From assembly GCF_014706615.1 (NCBI RefSeq), contig NZ_CP054877.1, forward strand, positions 868,001-932,000: a stretch of 64,000 nt of DNA, given 5' to 3'. The stretch comes from Candidatus Vesicomyosocius sp. SY067_SCS001. Lineage in GTDB: Bacteria > Pseudomonadota > Gammaproteobacteria > PS1 > Pseudothioglobaceae. Positions 37,433-47,826 of this stretch are shown here, piece after piece (position 1 is the first letter of the stretch; each line of letters begins with the position of its first letter). Position numbers and translations under genes: made by a program. Below the pieces are notes generated by a model. The model had not been told where the DNA came from. It was given only the letters and a program-made list of their open reading frames with translations, and did not search any database.

Positions 37433-38086
37433 ATGAATATAAAACAAGCAAGAAAAAATGTCATTGAACAACAAATACGTCCTTGGGGCGGCTTGAATTA
37501 TATTGCTAATAATGCACTTAAAAACACACCAAGAGAATATTTTGTACCAGAGAAATATAAAAATCTTACATTTGCAGATATTGAAATTCCACTTACTAGT
37601 AAAGCAAAAATGCTTTTTCCGAAGATTGAAGGTCAATTATTGAATGCACTTAATATTAAAAAACATGAAACTGTACTAGAGATAGGAACAGGTAGTGGTT
37701 ATTTAACAGCTGTTTTGTCAAAATTATGCAAATCTGTAACCAGTATTGAAATTGATGAAAATCTTACTCATAGTGCCAAAAAAAGAATTGATACATTGGG
37801 TATTGATAATGTTACTTTAGAAGTGGTAGATGCTTCTAAAGACTGGAAGTATAATGATTTCTTTAATGTAGTGATTATTAGTAGTTCAGTGCCTAAAATT
37901 ACAAGACGTTACTTTCATTTATTAAATGTAGGTGGTAGAATTTTTGTAATTGAAGGTACTAAAAACGTTATGAGTGCAAAACTTATTACTCGAATTAATA
38001 AGAATAAATGGGATACAAAATCATTATTTGAAACACAATTAGACACAATGCAAGGGTTAGAATCATCAAATAATTTTGAATTTTAA
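37433..38086 (+). CDS. Protein-L-isoaspartate O-methyltransferase family protein
   Basis: The 217-residue SAM-dependent methyltransferase has the PCMT-type N-terminus (VIEQQIRPWGG, PREYFVPE), the SAM-binding motif VLEIGTGSGYLTAVLSKL and the SIEIDENL acidic motif. The family repairs isoaspartyl residues, but several proteobacterial homologues lacking canonical substrate residues are of unknown role, so I leave out the pcm symbol. It lies 11 bases after lpdA and two bases before the RND exporter. Confidence 0.85.
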   Translation: MNIKQARKNVIEQQIRPWGGLNYIANNALKNTPREYFVPEKYKNLTFADIEIPLTSKAKMLFPKIEGQLLNALNIKKHETVLEIGTGSGYLTAVLSKLCKSVTSIEIDENLTHSAKKRIDTLGIDNVTLEVVDASKDWKYNDFFNVVIISSSVPKITRRYFHLLNVGGRIFVIEGTKNVMSAKLITRINKNKWDTKSLFETQLDTMQGLESSNNFEF

Positions 38087-38088
38087 TC

Positions 38089-40470
38089 ATGAACTTATTT
38101 TTTGATTTTATCCTAAAAAAAGCCTCATTAGGGCTTACACTTTTATTACTAATTGCTATATTTTTTATAGCTCAAATCTCTAATTCTCAATTAGATGCAT
38201 CTTCAGACTCTTTAGTACTAGAAGGTGACAAAAACCTACGTTATTATCAAAACATTAAGAAAAATTATGGGTCTGATGATTATTTAATCATCTCTTATCA
38301 GGTTAAAGACAATTTAATTACACCTAAACAACTTGATCATCTTAGAAAATTTAAACAAGATTTAACTAAAATTAACCAAATCAGGTCAATAACAACTATT
38401 CTAGATGTACCACTTTTTAGATCTCCTCCATTGTCTTTAGCAGAACTAGCTAGTGAAAACATCAGCATTGATAATGATAATGCTAACTTGGCATTAGCTA
38501 ATAATGAATTCAAAAATTCACCTTTATATGCTAACAATTTAGTAAGTAAAGATGGAAAAACAACCGCTATTCTAGTGACACTAAAAAATAATCAAAAATT
38601 CAAAGAATTACGTGAAAATCTTGACAAAATGCACACCCAAAGAACTAATAATACATTATCAAATGACCAACAATTGAAACTTAAAATTATCGAAAAGCAA
38701 GTTTTAAAGAATATCACTATCCAGAATAAAATACAAGCACAAACAATTGCCCAAATTAGAACTACTATTAACCAATATTCAAATAAAGCTCATTTATTCT
38801 TAGGTGGGTTACCTATGATAACTACTGATATTATGACCTATATTAGCAATGATTTGCTCATATTTAGTTTAGCAGTTATTGGGTTAATGAGTTTAATTCT
38901 AACGATTATTTTCAAAAGTATTCGATGGGTCGTTATTCCAATTGGCATTAGCATTTTCAGTTCGTTTATCATGACAGGAATTTTAGCTTATTTAGGTTGG
39001 AAGATTACCGTTATTTCATCTAATTTTTTCTCATTATTACTAGTTATAACACTTTCAATAGTTATTCATCTTATAGTTAGATATAGAGAAATTTCCCAGC
39101 TTAATCCAAATATAAACTCACATCAACTAATTAAAGACACCTTATCACAAATGTTTAAGCCTTGTTTTTTCACAACTATAACCACATTTGTAGCTTTTAG
39201 CTCTTTACTTATTAGTGGTATCAGGCCTGTGATTAATTTTGGCTGGATGATGTCAATTGGCGTGATTATTACTTTTGTATTATCGTTTTTAGCTTTTCCG
39301 ATGATCATGAGTTTGTTACCAAAAGCAAAAATTACAAAACACAAAACCGAACTAAGAGCTACCACTTTATTAGCCAAATTTGTAGAAAAATTTGGCAATC
39401 ATTTATTAGTAATATTAGTAATATTAGTAATAGGTTCTGGATTTGGGATTAGCAAACTTAGTGTAGAAAATAGTTTTATTAATTATTTTAAACAAAACAC
39501 AGAAATTAATCAAGGGCTAACTTTGATTGATAAAGAACTGGGTGGCACCATTCCACTAGAAATTATTTTTGACAATTTAGCAGAGGACTACTGGTTTGAC
39601 GAAGATTTACGTAATGAAATACATGACGTCCATCAATATCTTAATTCTTTAGATGAAACTGGTAAAGTATTATCAATTGACACTTTAATGCAGATTCTAA
39701 CACAAGCTAATGATGGCAAAACACCTAATGGATTTCTCTTAAACATTATTCACTCACAATTACCTGAACGTGCTAAAGTACAAGTGTTATACCCTTATTT
39801 ATCTGAGAACAGTGGACAACTAAGAATGGTTATCCGTATTAGAGAAACTGAAAAAGAATTAAAACGTGGAGAGTTAATTGATCAAATACAACATCATATT
39901 TCTACTGAACTTGGATTTAAACAAAATAGTTTTCATTTAAGTGGCATGCTAGTTTTATACAACAACATGCTACAAAGTTTATTTGACTCGCAAATAAAAA
40001 CAATTATTGTGGTATTTATAATGATTTTTATCATGTTTTTATTTATTTTCAAATCAATTAGTTTATCCATCCTTGCATTAATTCCAAATACCTTACCATC
40101 ACTTTTTATCCTTGGTATTATGGGATTATTAAATATCCCACTAGACTTAATGACTATCACTATTTCAACAATTGCCATTGGTATTGGCGTTGATAACGCC
40201 ATTCACTATATACATCGTTTTAAGCATGAATTTAAAAAAGACAACGATTATATGGCAACTATGTATCGCTCACATGCTAGCATTGGATTAGCTATGTTTT
40301 ATACCTCAATTACAGTTACAATAGGCTTCTTGATTTTAGCTTTATCTAATTTTATACCTAGTATTTATTTTGGTGTATTTACTGCTATTGCAATGCTTAG
40401 TGCACTACTTGCCAATTTAACCCTACTACCTAAATTAATACTAATGATAAAACCAAAAATTAATATATAA
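38089..40470 (+). CDS. RND/MMPL superfamily exporter
   Basis: The 793-residue inner membrane protein has the duplicated RND plan: a first helix, a large periplasmic loop, about five helices (from near residue 255), another helix and loop, and a final helix bundle containing GIGVDNAIHYIHRFKHE, the sterol-sensing-like motif. Such MMPL proteins export lipids or hopanoid-type molecules in other bacteria. The substrate here is not known, and no partner periplasmic gene is adjacent. It follows the methyltransferase by two bases. Confidence 0.88.
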   Translation: MNLFFDFILKKASLGLTLLLLIAIFFIAQISNSQLDASSDSLVLEGDKNLRYYQNIKKNYGSDDYLIISYQVKDNLITPKQLDHLRKFKQDLTKINQIRSITTILDVPLFRSPPLSLAELASENISIDNDNANLALANNEFKNSPLYANNLVSKDGKTTAILVTLKNNQKFKELRENLDKMHTQRTNNTLSNDQQLKLKIIEKQVLKNITIQNKIQAQTIAQIRTTINQYSNKAHLFLGGLPMITTDIMTYISNDLLIFSLAVIGLMSLILTIIFKSIRWVVIPIGISIFSSFIMTGILAYLGWKITVISSNFFSLLLVITLSIVIHLIVRYREISQLNPNINSHQLIKDTLSQMFKPCFFTTITTFVAFSSLLISGIRPVINFGWMMSIGVIITFVLSFLAFPMIMSLLPKAKITKHKTELRATTLLAKFVEKFGNHLLVILVILVIGSGFGISKLSVENSFINYFKQNTEINQGLTLIDKELGGTIPLEIIFDNLAEDYWFDEDLRNEIHDVHQYLNSLDETGKVLSIDTLMQILTQANDGKTPNGFLLNIIHSQLPERAKVQVLYPYLSENSGQLRMVIRIRETEKELKRGELIDQIQHHISTELGFKQNSFHLSGMLVLYNNMLQSLFDSQIKTIIVVFIMIFIMFLFIFKSISLSILALIPNTLPSLFILGIMGLLNIPLDLMTITISTIAIGIGVDNAIHYIHRFKHEFKKDNDYMATMYRSHASIGLAMFYTSITVTIGFLILALSNFIPSIYFGVFTAIAMLSALLANLTLLPKLILMIKPKINI

Positions 40471-40529
40471 ATACACGTCAATGGATTAAAAAAGATTATG
40501 CTAATAATATTTATTTATCGTTAATACCC

Positions 40530-42095
40530 ATGACAAAACAACATAATTTTGACGTTCTAATTATTGGTACAGGTAGTGCAGGATTAATGAGTGCATTACA
40601 ATTATCAAATAATTTAAATGTTGCACTAATTTCCAAAGACAAAATATTAGAAGGCTGTTCATACTATGCGCAAGGCGGTATATCTGCTGTACTAGACATA
40701 AATGACAACTTTACTACTCATGTACAAGATACCTTATTAACTGCAGCAGGCTTAGGTGATGAAACTGCCATTCGCTTTATGGTTGAAAACGCGCCCAAAG
40801 CCATTGCCTCATTAGAACATTCTGGAGTTAAATTTACCAAAAATAAAAATAAAAAGAATTATCATCTAACCACTGAAGGTGGTCATAGCCGTAGAAGAGT
40901 AGCACATGTTGCTGATAAAACAGGACAATCAATCCAAACTAATTTGCTCAAAAACGTTAAAGAAAAAAGTAATATAACACTTTTTGAAAGCTATATTGCC
41001 ATTGATCTATTAATCAAATCCTACGACTGCTATGGCGCTTATGTTTTAAACAAAAATACCAATCAAGTTGAAAGTTTTATCTCTCATAAAACTATTATTG
41101 CCACAGGCGGAGCATCAAAAACTTATCTTTATACCTCCAACCCAGATACATCAACAGGTGATGGTATTGCAATGGCTTATCGAGCAAAATGCATTATTAC
41201 TAATATGGAATTTACCCAATTCCATCCTACTTGCCTTTACCATCCACATGCAAAATCTTTTTTAATTACAGAGGCGCTTCGTGGCGAGGGTGGTAAATTA
41301 ATTTTACAAAATGGTAAAGCTTTTATGCATGAATTTGACAATCGAGAGGAACTTGCACCACGTGATATTGTTGCCCGTGCAATTGATGTACAAATAAAAA
41401 CCCATGGATTTGAATGTGTTTATTTAGACATTTCATTTAAAAACAAAATCTGGATTAAACAACACTTTCCAACTATTTACAAAAAATGCAAGTCACTTGG
41501 TATTGATATCTCTAAAAATGCTATCCCTGTTGTACCTGCAGCACATTATACATGTGGGGGCGTACAAACTAATCTTGACGGTCAAACTAATATAAACAAT
41601 CTATACGCCATTGGCGAAGTTGCACACACTGGTGTACATGGTGCTAATCGTATGGCAAGTAATTCTTTATTAGAATGTGTAGTATTTGCTAAATCTTGTG
41701 CCAATTATATAAATCAACAATCAAAAACATTAACATATAAAAAATTTAGTCAGTGGGATGCTTCCAAAGTAGCACCTTCAAAAGAAAAAGTAGTCGTATC
41801 ACATTTATGGGATGAAATTCGCCGTATTATGTGGAATTTTGTTGGTATTGTACGTTCTAACAAACGCTTAAAATATGCACAGTATCGTCTGAATCAAATT
41901 CAGACAGAAGTGAACGATTACTACAAACTTTATTTAATATCTAGTAATTTAATTGAACTAAGAAATCTTATTCAAACCGCACAGCTAATTGTGAAATCTG
42001 CAATTTTTAGAACAGAGAGTAGAGGATTGCATTACAATGAAGATCATCCACAACAATCAAATCATCCAATTAATACTATAATTAAAAAATCATGA
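40530..42095 (+). CDS. nadB: L-aspartate oxidase
   Basis: NadB oxidises aspartate to iminoaspartate, the first step of NAD synthesis. The 521-residue flavoprotein shows the FAD motif IIGTGSAGLMSALQL, the SYYAQGGISAV segment, the active-site region TEGGHSRRRVAH, TEALRGEGG and AIGEVAHTGVHGANRMASNSL. The C-terminal helical domain is present. It overlaps def by four bases. nadA and nadC are not in the window. Confidence 0.95.
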   Translation: MTKQHNFDVLIIGTGSAGLMSALQLSNNLNVALISKDKILEGCSYYAQGGISAVLDINDNFTTHVQDTLLTAAGLGDETAIRFMVENAPKAIASLEHSGVKFTKNKNKKNYHLTTEGGHSRRRVAHVADKTGQSIQTNLLKNVKEKSNITLFESYIAIDLLIKSYDCYGAYVLNKNTNQVESFISHKTIIATGGASKTYLYTSNPDTSTGDGIAMAYRAKCIITNMEFTQFHPTCLYHPHAKSFLITEALRGEGGKLILQNGKAFMHEFDNREELAPRDIVARAIDVQIKTHGFECVYLDISFKNKIWIKQHFPTIYKKCKSLGIDISKNAIPVVPAAHYTCGGVQTNLDGQTNINNLYAIGEVAHTGVHGANRMASNSLLECVVFAKSCANYINQQSKTLTYKKFSQWDASKVAPSKEKVVVSHLWDEIRRIMWNFVGIVRSNKRLKYAQYRLNQIQTEVNDYYKLYLISSNLIELRNLIQTAQLIVKSAIFRTESRGLHYNEDHPQQSNHPINTIIKKS

Positions 42096-42634
42096 TTCTA
42101 CCCATCTTAAGCCACCCTGATAAACGCTTAAGAATCAAAGCCAAAAATGTAAATATAGTTAATAAAACCATACAAACTTTAATCAAAAATATGTTTGAGA
42201 CTATGTATGCTAAAAATGGTATTGGATTAGCTGCCACCCAAGTTAACCAACATCTACAAATAGCAGTTATTGATGTACCAAACTCTCAATTTTTATTTAA
42301 AAATCGAAAAAATGACTCGCATAAGTTACTACAAAAACAACACCCTTTATGTTTTATCAACCCAGAAATTAAAGAAAAAGATGGACAAGAAAAACACACT
42401 GAAAGTTGTCTATCTGTATCAGATTTTCAAGCAGAGGTTCAACGTGCTAATCATATTAAAGTTAAAGCACTCAACGAAAAAGGTGAAATATTTACCCTGC
42501 AAGCAACAGGACTACTTGCTATTTGCATCCAACATGAAATAGATCATTTAAAAGGTATTTTATTTGTTGATTACTTATCCAGACTTAAGCAAAAACGACT
42601 TCTAGAAAGAATAAAAAAGATGACTAAGATCTAG
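42092..42634 (+). CDS. def: Peptide deformylase
   Basis: Def removes the formyl group from new proteins. The 180-residue product has motif 1 GIGLAATQV, motif 3 QHEIDHLKG with two metal-binding His, and motif 2 in the form ESCLSV; most deformylases have EGCLS, so Gly is replaced by Ser while the metal-ligand Cys remains. A short insertion (about FKNRKNDSHKLLQKQ) precedes the INPE motif. The usual partner fmt does not follow; a 642-base spacer does. Confidence 0.92.
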   Translation: MILPILSHPDKRLRIKAKNVNIVNKTIQTLIKNMFETMYAKNGIGLAATQVNQHLQIAVIDVPNSQFLFKNRKNDSHKLLQKQHPLCFINPEIKEKDGQEKHTESCLSVSDFQAEVQRANHIKVKALNEKGEIFTLQATGLLAICIQHEIDHLKGILFVDYLSRLKQKRLLERIKKMTKI

Positions 42635-43276
42635 AAACTGATACTAATCAAAATTAACAACTGCAAACTCAATCTCCAAATATTACTAACTGTCATACAA
42701 TCCCAAAGATATGGCATAAACAACCACATAAAAAACATTCACTCAACATAATAACAGTTAGGATTAAAATAGTCTAATATGAAACTTTAAAGTTATAAAT
42801 ATCTTCTAAAAACTGTTAAATTTAATGTACAAATTATGGGTTAAGTCTGTAAGAATAGAAGGTTATAGAAAACACATACTTTTAGTATATTACACACCTT
42901 AACAAAAAATATATTCAGTAATCTTGGAAATACATTAACCAAATTAGTACTTAAAAATAATTCCACCTACTTGAAAAGTACCTGAAATAATTATGATCTA
43001 AACTAATTTATTAGCATGTATTAATACAAAACTTAAACATTACTTATTAAACAATTATAGGATAAACAAACAAGCACCATACATAAATATAGGTACCAAT
43101 AATATAAAGTCTGTTGTAATTAATTTATAATACTTACTCGACTTAATTAACCATAATCAAAGAAAAGTTTTAAGAATTTTAGATATTAATCTTGTCACGT
43201 TAAAAAAAATTAAACGATACAAACTCTAACACTTTATAATCATTGCTTAATTAACATAAAATTTTAAAAAAATAAA
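42635..43276. other. 642-base gene-free spacer between def and purH
   Basis: No gene or clear remnant is seen on either strand. A TATAAT at 43236-43241 may be the purH -10 element. The place where fmt often follows def holds only AT-rich sequence. Confidence 0.5.
43236..43241 (+). promoter_or_regulatory. Possible -10 element for purH
   Basis: TATAAT lies 35 bases before the purH ATG without a clear -35. No purine-repressor site was recognised nearby. Confidence 0.3.
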
Positions 43277-44818
43277 ATGTCTATACAACGCGCTTTAATC
43301 AGTGTTTCTAATAAAAATGGAGTTATTAATTTTGCCCAATTCTTAGTAGATAAAAATATCGATATTATTTCCACAGGTGGTACAGCAAAACTTTTGATAG
43401 AAAATAATATTCCAGTAATTGAAGTCTCAGATTATACAATGTTCCCTGAAATAATGGCAGGTCGGGTTAAAACTCTTAACCCTAAAATTCATGGCGGGAT
43501 TTTAGGACGTCGTGGAATTGATGAGGATATAATGGCACAAAACAACATTAAGCCAATTGACTTAGTTGTAGTTAACCTATATCCATTTCAAGCAACGATT
43601 GCCAAAATTGATTGTACATTGGAAGATGCAATTGAAAATATTGATATTGGTGGCTCAGCAATGCTTAGATCAAGTGCCAAAAATTATACATCTGTTACAG
43701 TTATAGTAAATAACACAGACTATCAAAAAGTTATGGATGAAATCAGCGAATTAGGCAATACTACACTTAAAACTAGAGCTGCACTAGCCCTTAAAACATT
43801 TGAACATACTGCCATGTATGATGGTGCAATTGCTAATTATTTAGGAAAAAATAAAGATGGTTTCTCTAACATCATAAATCTACAATTTAACAAGGCACAA
43901 TCAATGCGTTATGGTGAAAACCCACACCAAAAAGCCGCGTTCTATGTTGAAAGTAACTTATTAGAATCTTGTTTGGCATCTTCTATTCAATGTCAAGGTA
44001 AAGAAATGTCATATAATAATATGGCTGATGCTGATGCTGCCATTGAATGTGTACGTAGTTTTAACAAACCTTGTTGTGTGATTGTTAAACATGCCAACCC
44101 CTGTGGCATAGCTGTTCGTAACAATATTCAAAATGCCTATTTAGATGCTTTTAAAACTGATCCAACCTCTGCATTTGGGGGAATTATTGCCTTTAACAGA
44201 CCACTAGATAAAAGCACAGCTCAAAATATTATTGATAAACAATTTGTAGAAGTTATTATTGCACCAAGTGTACAAACACAAGCTAAACAAGTACTATCCA
44301 CTAAACAAAATATACGCGTACTAGAATGTGGTAATTTAAACACAGCAAAACCTTCTTTAGATTATAAACGTGTAACTGGTGGTTTATTGGTACAAGATAA
44401 AGACCTAGGCATTATCACAAAAAATGATATAAAATGCGTCAGTGATTTAACACCTAGCAAAGACCAAATAGAAGATTTATTATTTGCTTGGAAAGTTGCT
44501 AAAGTCGTTAAATCAAATGCTATTGTTTATGCTAAAAATAAAATGACTATTGGGATTGGTGCGGGTCAAATGTCCAGGGTCTACTCTGCTAAAATAGCTA
44601 GCATTAAAGCTACTGACGAGGCTTTCATTATTGATGGATGCGTAATGGCGTCTGATGCTTTTTTACCATTTCGTGATGGTATTGATTCAGTAGCACAAGA
44701 TGGCATTAAAGCCATCATCCAACCAGGTGGTTCAATACGTGATAAACAAGTTATTAAGGCAGCTAATGAGCACGGCATCACAATGGTATTTACAGGTATG
44801 CGTCATTTTAAACATTAA
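43277..44818 (+). CDS. purH: Bifunctional AICAR transformylase / IMP cyclohydrolase
   Basis: PurH performs the last two steps of IMP synthesis. The 513-residue product has the N-terminal cyclohydrolase domain ([29 protein letters not shown]) and the C-terminal transformylase domain with the catalytic VKHANPCG motif, [14 protein letters not shown] and AFGGI. Length and motifs are normal. The partner purD does not follow; dbpA converges from the other side. Confidence 0.97.
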   Translation: MSIQRALISVSNKNGVINFAQFLVDKNIDIISTGGTAKLLIENNIPVIEVSDYTMFPEIMAGRVKTLNPKIHGGILGRRGIDEDIMAQNNIKPIDLVVVNLYPFQATIAKIDCTLEDAIENIDIGGSAMLRSSAKNYTSVTVIVNNTDYQKVMDEISELGNTTLKTRAALALKTFEHTAMYDGAIANYLGKNKDGFSNIINLQFNKAQSMRYGENPHQKAAFYVESNLLESCLASSIQCQGKEMSYNNMADADAAIECVRSFNKPCCVIVKHANPCGIAVRNNIQNAYLDAFKTDPTSAFGGIIAFNRPLDKSTAQNIIDKQFVEVIIAPSVQTQAKQVLSTKQNIRVLECGNLNTAKPSLDYKRVTGGLLVQDKDLGIITKNDIKCVSDLTPSKDQIEDLLFAWKVAKVVKSNAIVYAKNKMTIGIGAGQMSRVYSAKIASIKATDEAFIIDGCVMASDAFLPFRDGIDSVAQDGIKAIIQPGGSIRDKQVIKAANEHGITMVFTGMRHFKH

Positions 44819-45009
44819 TTTCAAATAGATATTACTAAAATTTATCCACACAAATTAATAAGGATTTATTAGGTCTTTTCTTATAATTACAAAAATAAAT
44901 ATTTAAGATAATATAACTTAAAAAAAATGAAACTAATAAAATAAATAATTGTTCCAAAAAAAATAATCAATTAAATCTATTGGTGTTTATTAAACAACAA
45001 ATATTTTTT

Positions 45010-46398
45010 CTATGAAAGAACTCTCACTTTAAACGATCTTCCTTTTAATTTATCATATCTTATCTTTCTTAATGCCGTTTTAACCAATTTTGAATTAACT
45101 GCAACATAAGACCATTGGCTAAGCACATTAATTTTTCCAATCTGATTAAAAGCAATCTCCTTTTTTTTCCCAGTTAATCCACCTACAATATCACCTGGAC
45201 GTAATTTTTGTTTCTTACCACCGTCTATCTTTAGGGTTATCATGGATGGTTTTTGAATGGGGTTATCTAGATAATGCTTACCTGGTAATGAATCTTGACT
45301 AATATTATCCCCATAAACTAATTTTAATGTATCAAGTTTATAGGTCTCTCTATTACTATACAAAGTACAAGCAATCCCAAAATGACCTGCTCTACCAGTA
45401 CGTCCAATACGATGTGTATGAACTTGATCATCATGAGCAATGTTAAAATTAATCACCATATCAAGTGAGTCAATGTCTAGACCCCGGGCTGCCACATCAG
45501 TTGCCACGAGAATAGACACACTTTTATTAGAAAATCTAATCAACGCCTGATCTCGTTCTCTTTGGTCAAGGTCACCATGAATAGCTAATGCATAGAATCC
45601 ATAATAAGCCAACTCATTAGAAACTCTTTGTGCATCTAGCTTAGTATTACAAAATACTAAGCTAGATTCAAGTTTATATTTTGCCAACAAAAGTCTCAAA
45701 GCCATCATACGTTCACTATCTGTATTGATTTCATAGAAATATTGCTTAATAGTTGATCTTTCATGTATTAATGGCACCTTAACCATAACAGGGGACCTCA
45801 TCACGCGCTGCGTGATATTTATAATAGTATCTATATAGGTCGCACTAAATAATAAGGTTTGTCGATTAGTAGGTATTGTTTTAATAATATTGTCAACAGA
45901 TTCTTGAAAACCCATATCTAGCATACGATCTGCCTCATCAAGAACTAATGTATTAACATAACCCAATTTAAGCGTACCTTTTCGTAAATGTTCTTCAATA
46001 CGCCCAGGCGTACCAACCACAACATGCACACCATGTCTTAATGAACCAATTTGAATTTCAAAAGACATACCGCCACACAACACCACAACCTTAATATTAT
46101 TAATAACTCTAGCTAATTTTTGAATTTCAACAGCTACTTGATTAGCCAACTCACGAGTTGGACACAAAACAATGGATTGCACTTTAAACAATTTAACATC
46201 AAGTTTTTGTAACAAACCTAAGCTAAATGCTACTGTCTTACCTGAACCTGTCTTACCTTGACCAATCACATCTTTACCAGATAGAATAATTGGTAAACTC
46301 AACTCCTGAATAGGTGTCATTAAATCATAACCTAAAATCGTTAAATTTTTTAACAAATTTGGATGTAACTTCAATGAAGAAAAATCAGTAGTATTCAA
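45010..46398 (-). CDS. dbpA: ATP-dependent RNA helicase DbpA
   Basis: DbpA is a DEAD-box protein that acts on 23S rRNA in large-subunit assembly. The 462-residue product has GQGKTGSGKTVAFSL (I), CPTRELANQVA, TPGR, VLDEADRMLDMGF (II), FSATY (III) and HRIGRTGRAG (VI). The C-terminal domain (RPGDIVGGLTGKKKEIAFNQIGKINV) matches the DbpA RNA-binding module specific for hairpin 92. It is more compact than the DeaD protein at 17.9 kb. Confidence 0.92.
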   Translation of the reverse strand: MNTTDFSSLKLHPNLLKNLTILGYDLMTPIQELSLPIILSGKDVIGQGKTGSGKTVAFSLGLLQKLDVKLFKVQSIVLCPTRELANQVAVEIQKLARVINNIKVVVLCGGMSFEIQIGSLRHGVHVVVGTPGRIEEHLRKGTLKLGYVNTLVLDEADRMLDMGFQESVDNIIKTIPTNRQTLLFSATYIDTIINITQRVMRSPVMVKVPLIHERSTIKQYFYEINTDSERMMALRLLLAKYKLESSLVFCNTKLDAQRVSNELAYYGFYALAIHGDLDQRERDQALIRFSNKSVSILVATDVAARGLDIDSLDMVINFNIAHDDQVHTHRIGRTGRAGHFGIACTLYSNRETYKLDTLKLVYGDNISQDSLPGKHYLDNPIQKPSMITLKIDGGKKQKLRPGDIVGGLTGKKKEIAFNQIGKINVLSQWSYVAVNSKLVKTALRKIRYDKLKGRSFKVRVLS

Positions 46399-46728
46399 AA
46401 TAATAAAAGTTAATTAATACAGAATAAATTTTACGCCAATCTTTTATGTTAAAGCTCTTATACCAATAATTTATAAAAGCTTATTTATTTTAAATACTCT
46501 ATAAAAATATATTTTTTTAAAAAAATTAAAATAATTCTTATATATTATATTTATAATTTATTATATTCTCTAAACTAATAAATAAATACACCAAAAACAA
46601 TATAGCTTACTATTTAACTAGACCATTTTAAAATAAAAATACCAAAATAACCTTCAAATTTTATTCTTGCATCTTATGATTCAATTTTAGCATAACACAA
46701 TACCTATGAAAAAGTTATAATTATTATT
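46399..46728. other. 330-base divergent spacer, no gene seen
   Basis: Very AT-rich, with A/T runs near 46500-46560. I looked for a 6S RNA, often found next to the downstream cyclo-ligase gene in gammaproteobacteria, but saw no convincing structure. Confidence 0.5.
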
Positions 46729-47286
46729 ATGAAAGCATTAAGACTCACACTTAGACAAAAAAGACACACTATTAATCACAACGATCGAAAAAAATTTGCC
46801 CAATTCTTATTATTTCAAACACAAAAATTAACCACTTTTAAACGTGGAGAAAAAATTGCTATTTACCTGCCAAATGATGGTGAAATTGACACTAAATATA
46901 TTGCTAACTTCTTAAAAAGACAAAATTTTAGTATATATTTACCAAAACTAATTGGTAAAAAACTTAAATTTGCAAAAGTTAATAAGTTTTTTAAAAAAAA
47001 TATATTTGGCATTAAAGAGCCTATTTACACTCAAATTTTAACCACTAAACAAATGAATATTATCTTCGTACCACTAGTTGGTTTTGATAAAAATAAAAAC
47101 CGAATTGGAATGGGTAGTGGTTTTTATGACCACACCTTTGCCTTCAAAAAATACCAACAAAATTATAAAAATCCAAAACTTTATGGTTTAGCATTTGATT
47201 GCCAAAAAGTAGATAAGCTCAACACCAACCCTTGGGATGTAACACTTGATGCAATCATAACACCAACAAAAATTTACAATAAATAA
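46729..47286 (+). CDS. 5-formyltetrahydrofolate cyclo-ligase
   Basis: This enzyme uses ATP to convert 5-formyl-THF to 5,10-methenyl-THF, returning folate to the one-carbon pool. The 185-residue product starts LRLTLRQKRH and has the family motifs IAIYLPNDGEIDT, the ATP-binding loop RIGMGSGFYDHTF and a final strand VTLDAIITP. Equivalent to E. coli YgfA. It is a single-gene unit. Confidence 0.9.
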   Translation: MKALRLTLRQKRHTINHNDRKKFAQFLLFQTQKLTTFKRGEKIAIYLPNDGEIDTKYIANFLKRQNFSIYLPKLIGKKLKFAKVNKFFKKNIFGIKEPIYTQILTTKQMNIIFVPLVGFDKNKNRIGMGSGFYDHTFAFKKYQQNYKNPKLYGLAFDCQKVDKLNTNPWDVTLDAIITPTKIYNK

Positions 47287-47826
47287 AAATATGAAAATAG
47301 TTTGATTTATACTATTAATATTAGCTTCTTCCAGCTAACTTATAACTACATTAATATTCTTACATATTCAACTCTGATTATTTTATCAAATCTAAATATT
47401 TAGTTTAAATTAATACAACTCTTTTATACCAATATAAAACAATAAGTTCTGATTTTACGGTCTAGCATGTAGAATCTTTTAATTTTTCTTATCAGTATTA
47501 TATTCTGCGGCTAAATTTATTTCAGTTTATTTTTAAAAAATAAAAATACTAAATCAGTAGCACTGTTCTTTTATAAAAATTAACCTAATGAAACATTAAC
47601 ACTAATTCTTCCATAATCTTCTAAGATTATTTTAAAGTTGCTATAAAAATCAAAATATTAATTATTTATTAAACCTGTAAGACTTATCAAGTGTTTAAGT
47701 GGGTCTTACATTTTGTAAGAAATAATTGATAATATTAATAATATTCTTTATACTTCTATATCTTCTAAAAAATAAGCATTAGTAAGAGAGAGTGTTGTAG
47801 TAACTAATTTTTTAAAAGGAACTATA
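47287..47826. other. 540-base convergent spacer
   Basis: No gene is seen. Competing hairpins built from GTAAGAC/GTCTTAC occur at 47677-47720, downstream of ubiH on the minus strand. The remainder is AT-rich. Confidence 0.5.
47677..47720. repeat. Competing GTAAGAC/GTCTTAC hairpins
   Basis: gtaagac (47677-47683) can pair with gtcttac (47703-47709), while tcttaca (47704-47710) can pair with tgtaaga (47714-47720). The same heptamers recur in the 30-bp palindrome at 47864-47893. Confidence 0.5.

Noticed and set aside
46399-46728. Possible 6S RNA next to the folate cyclo-ligase gene
   Set aside because: The position is suggestive in gammaproteobacteria, but no long bulged hairpin with conserved ends could be seen.
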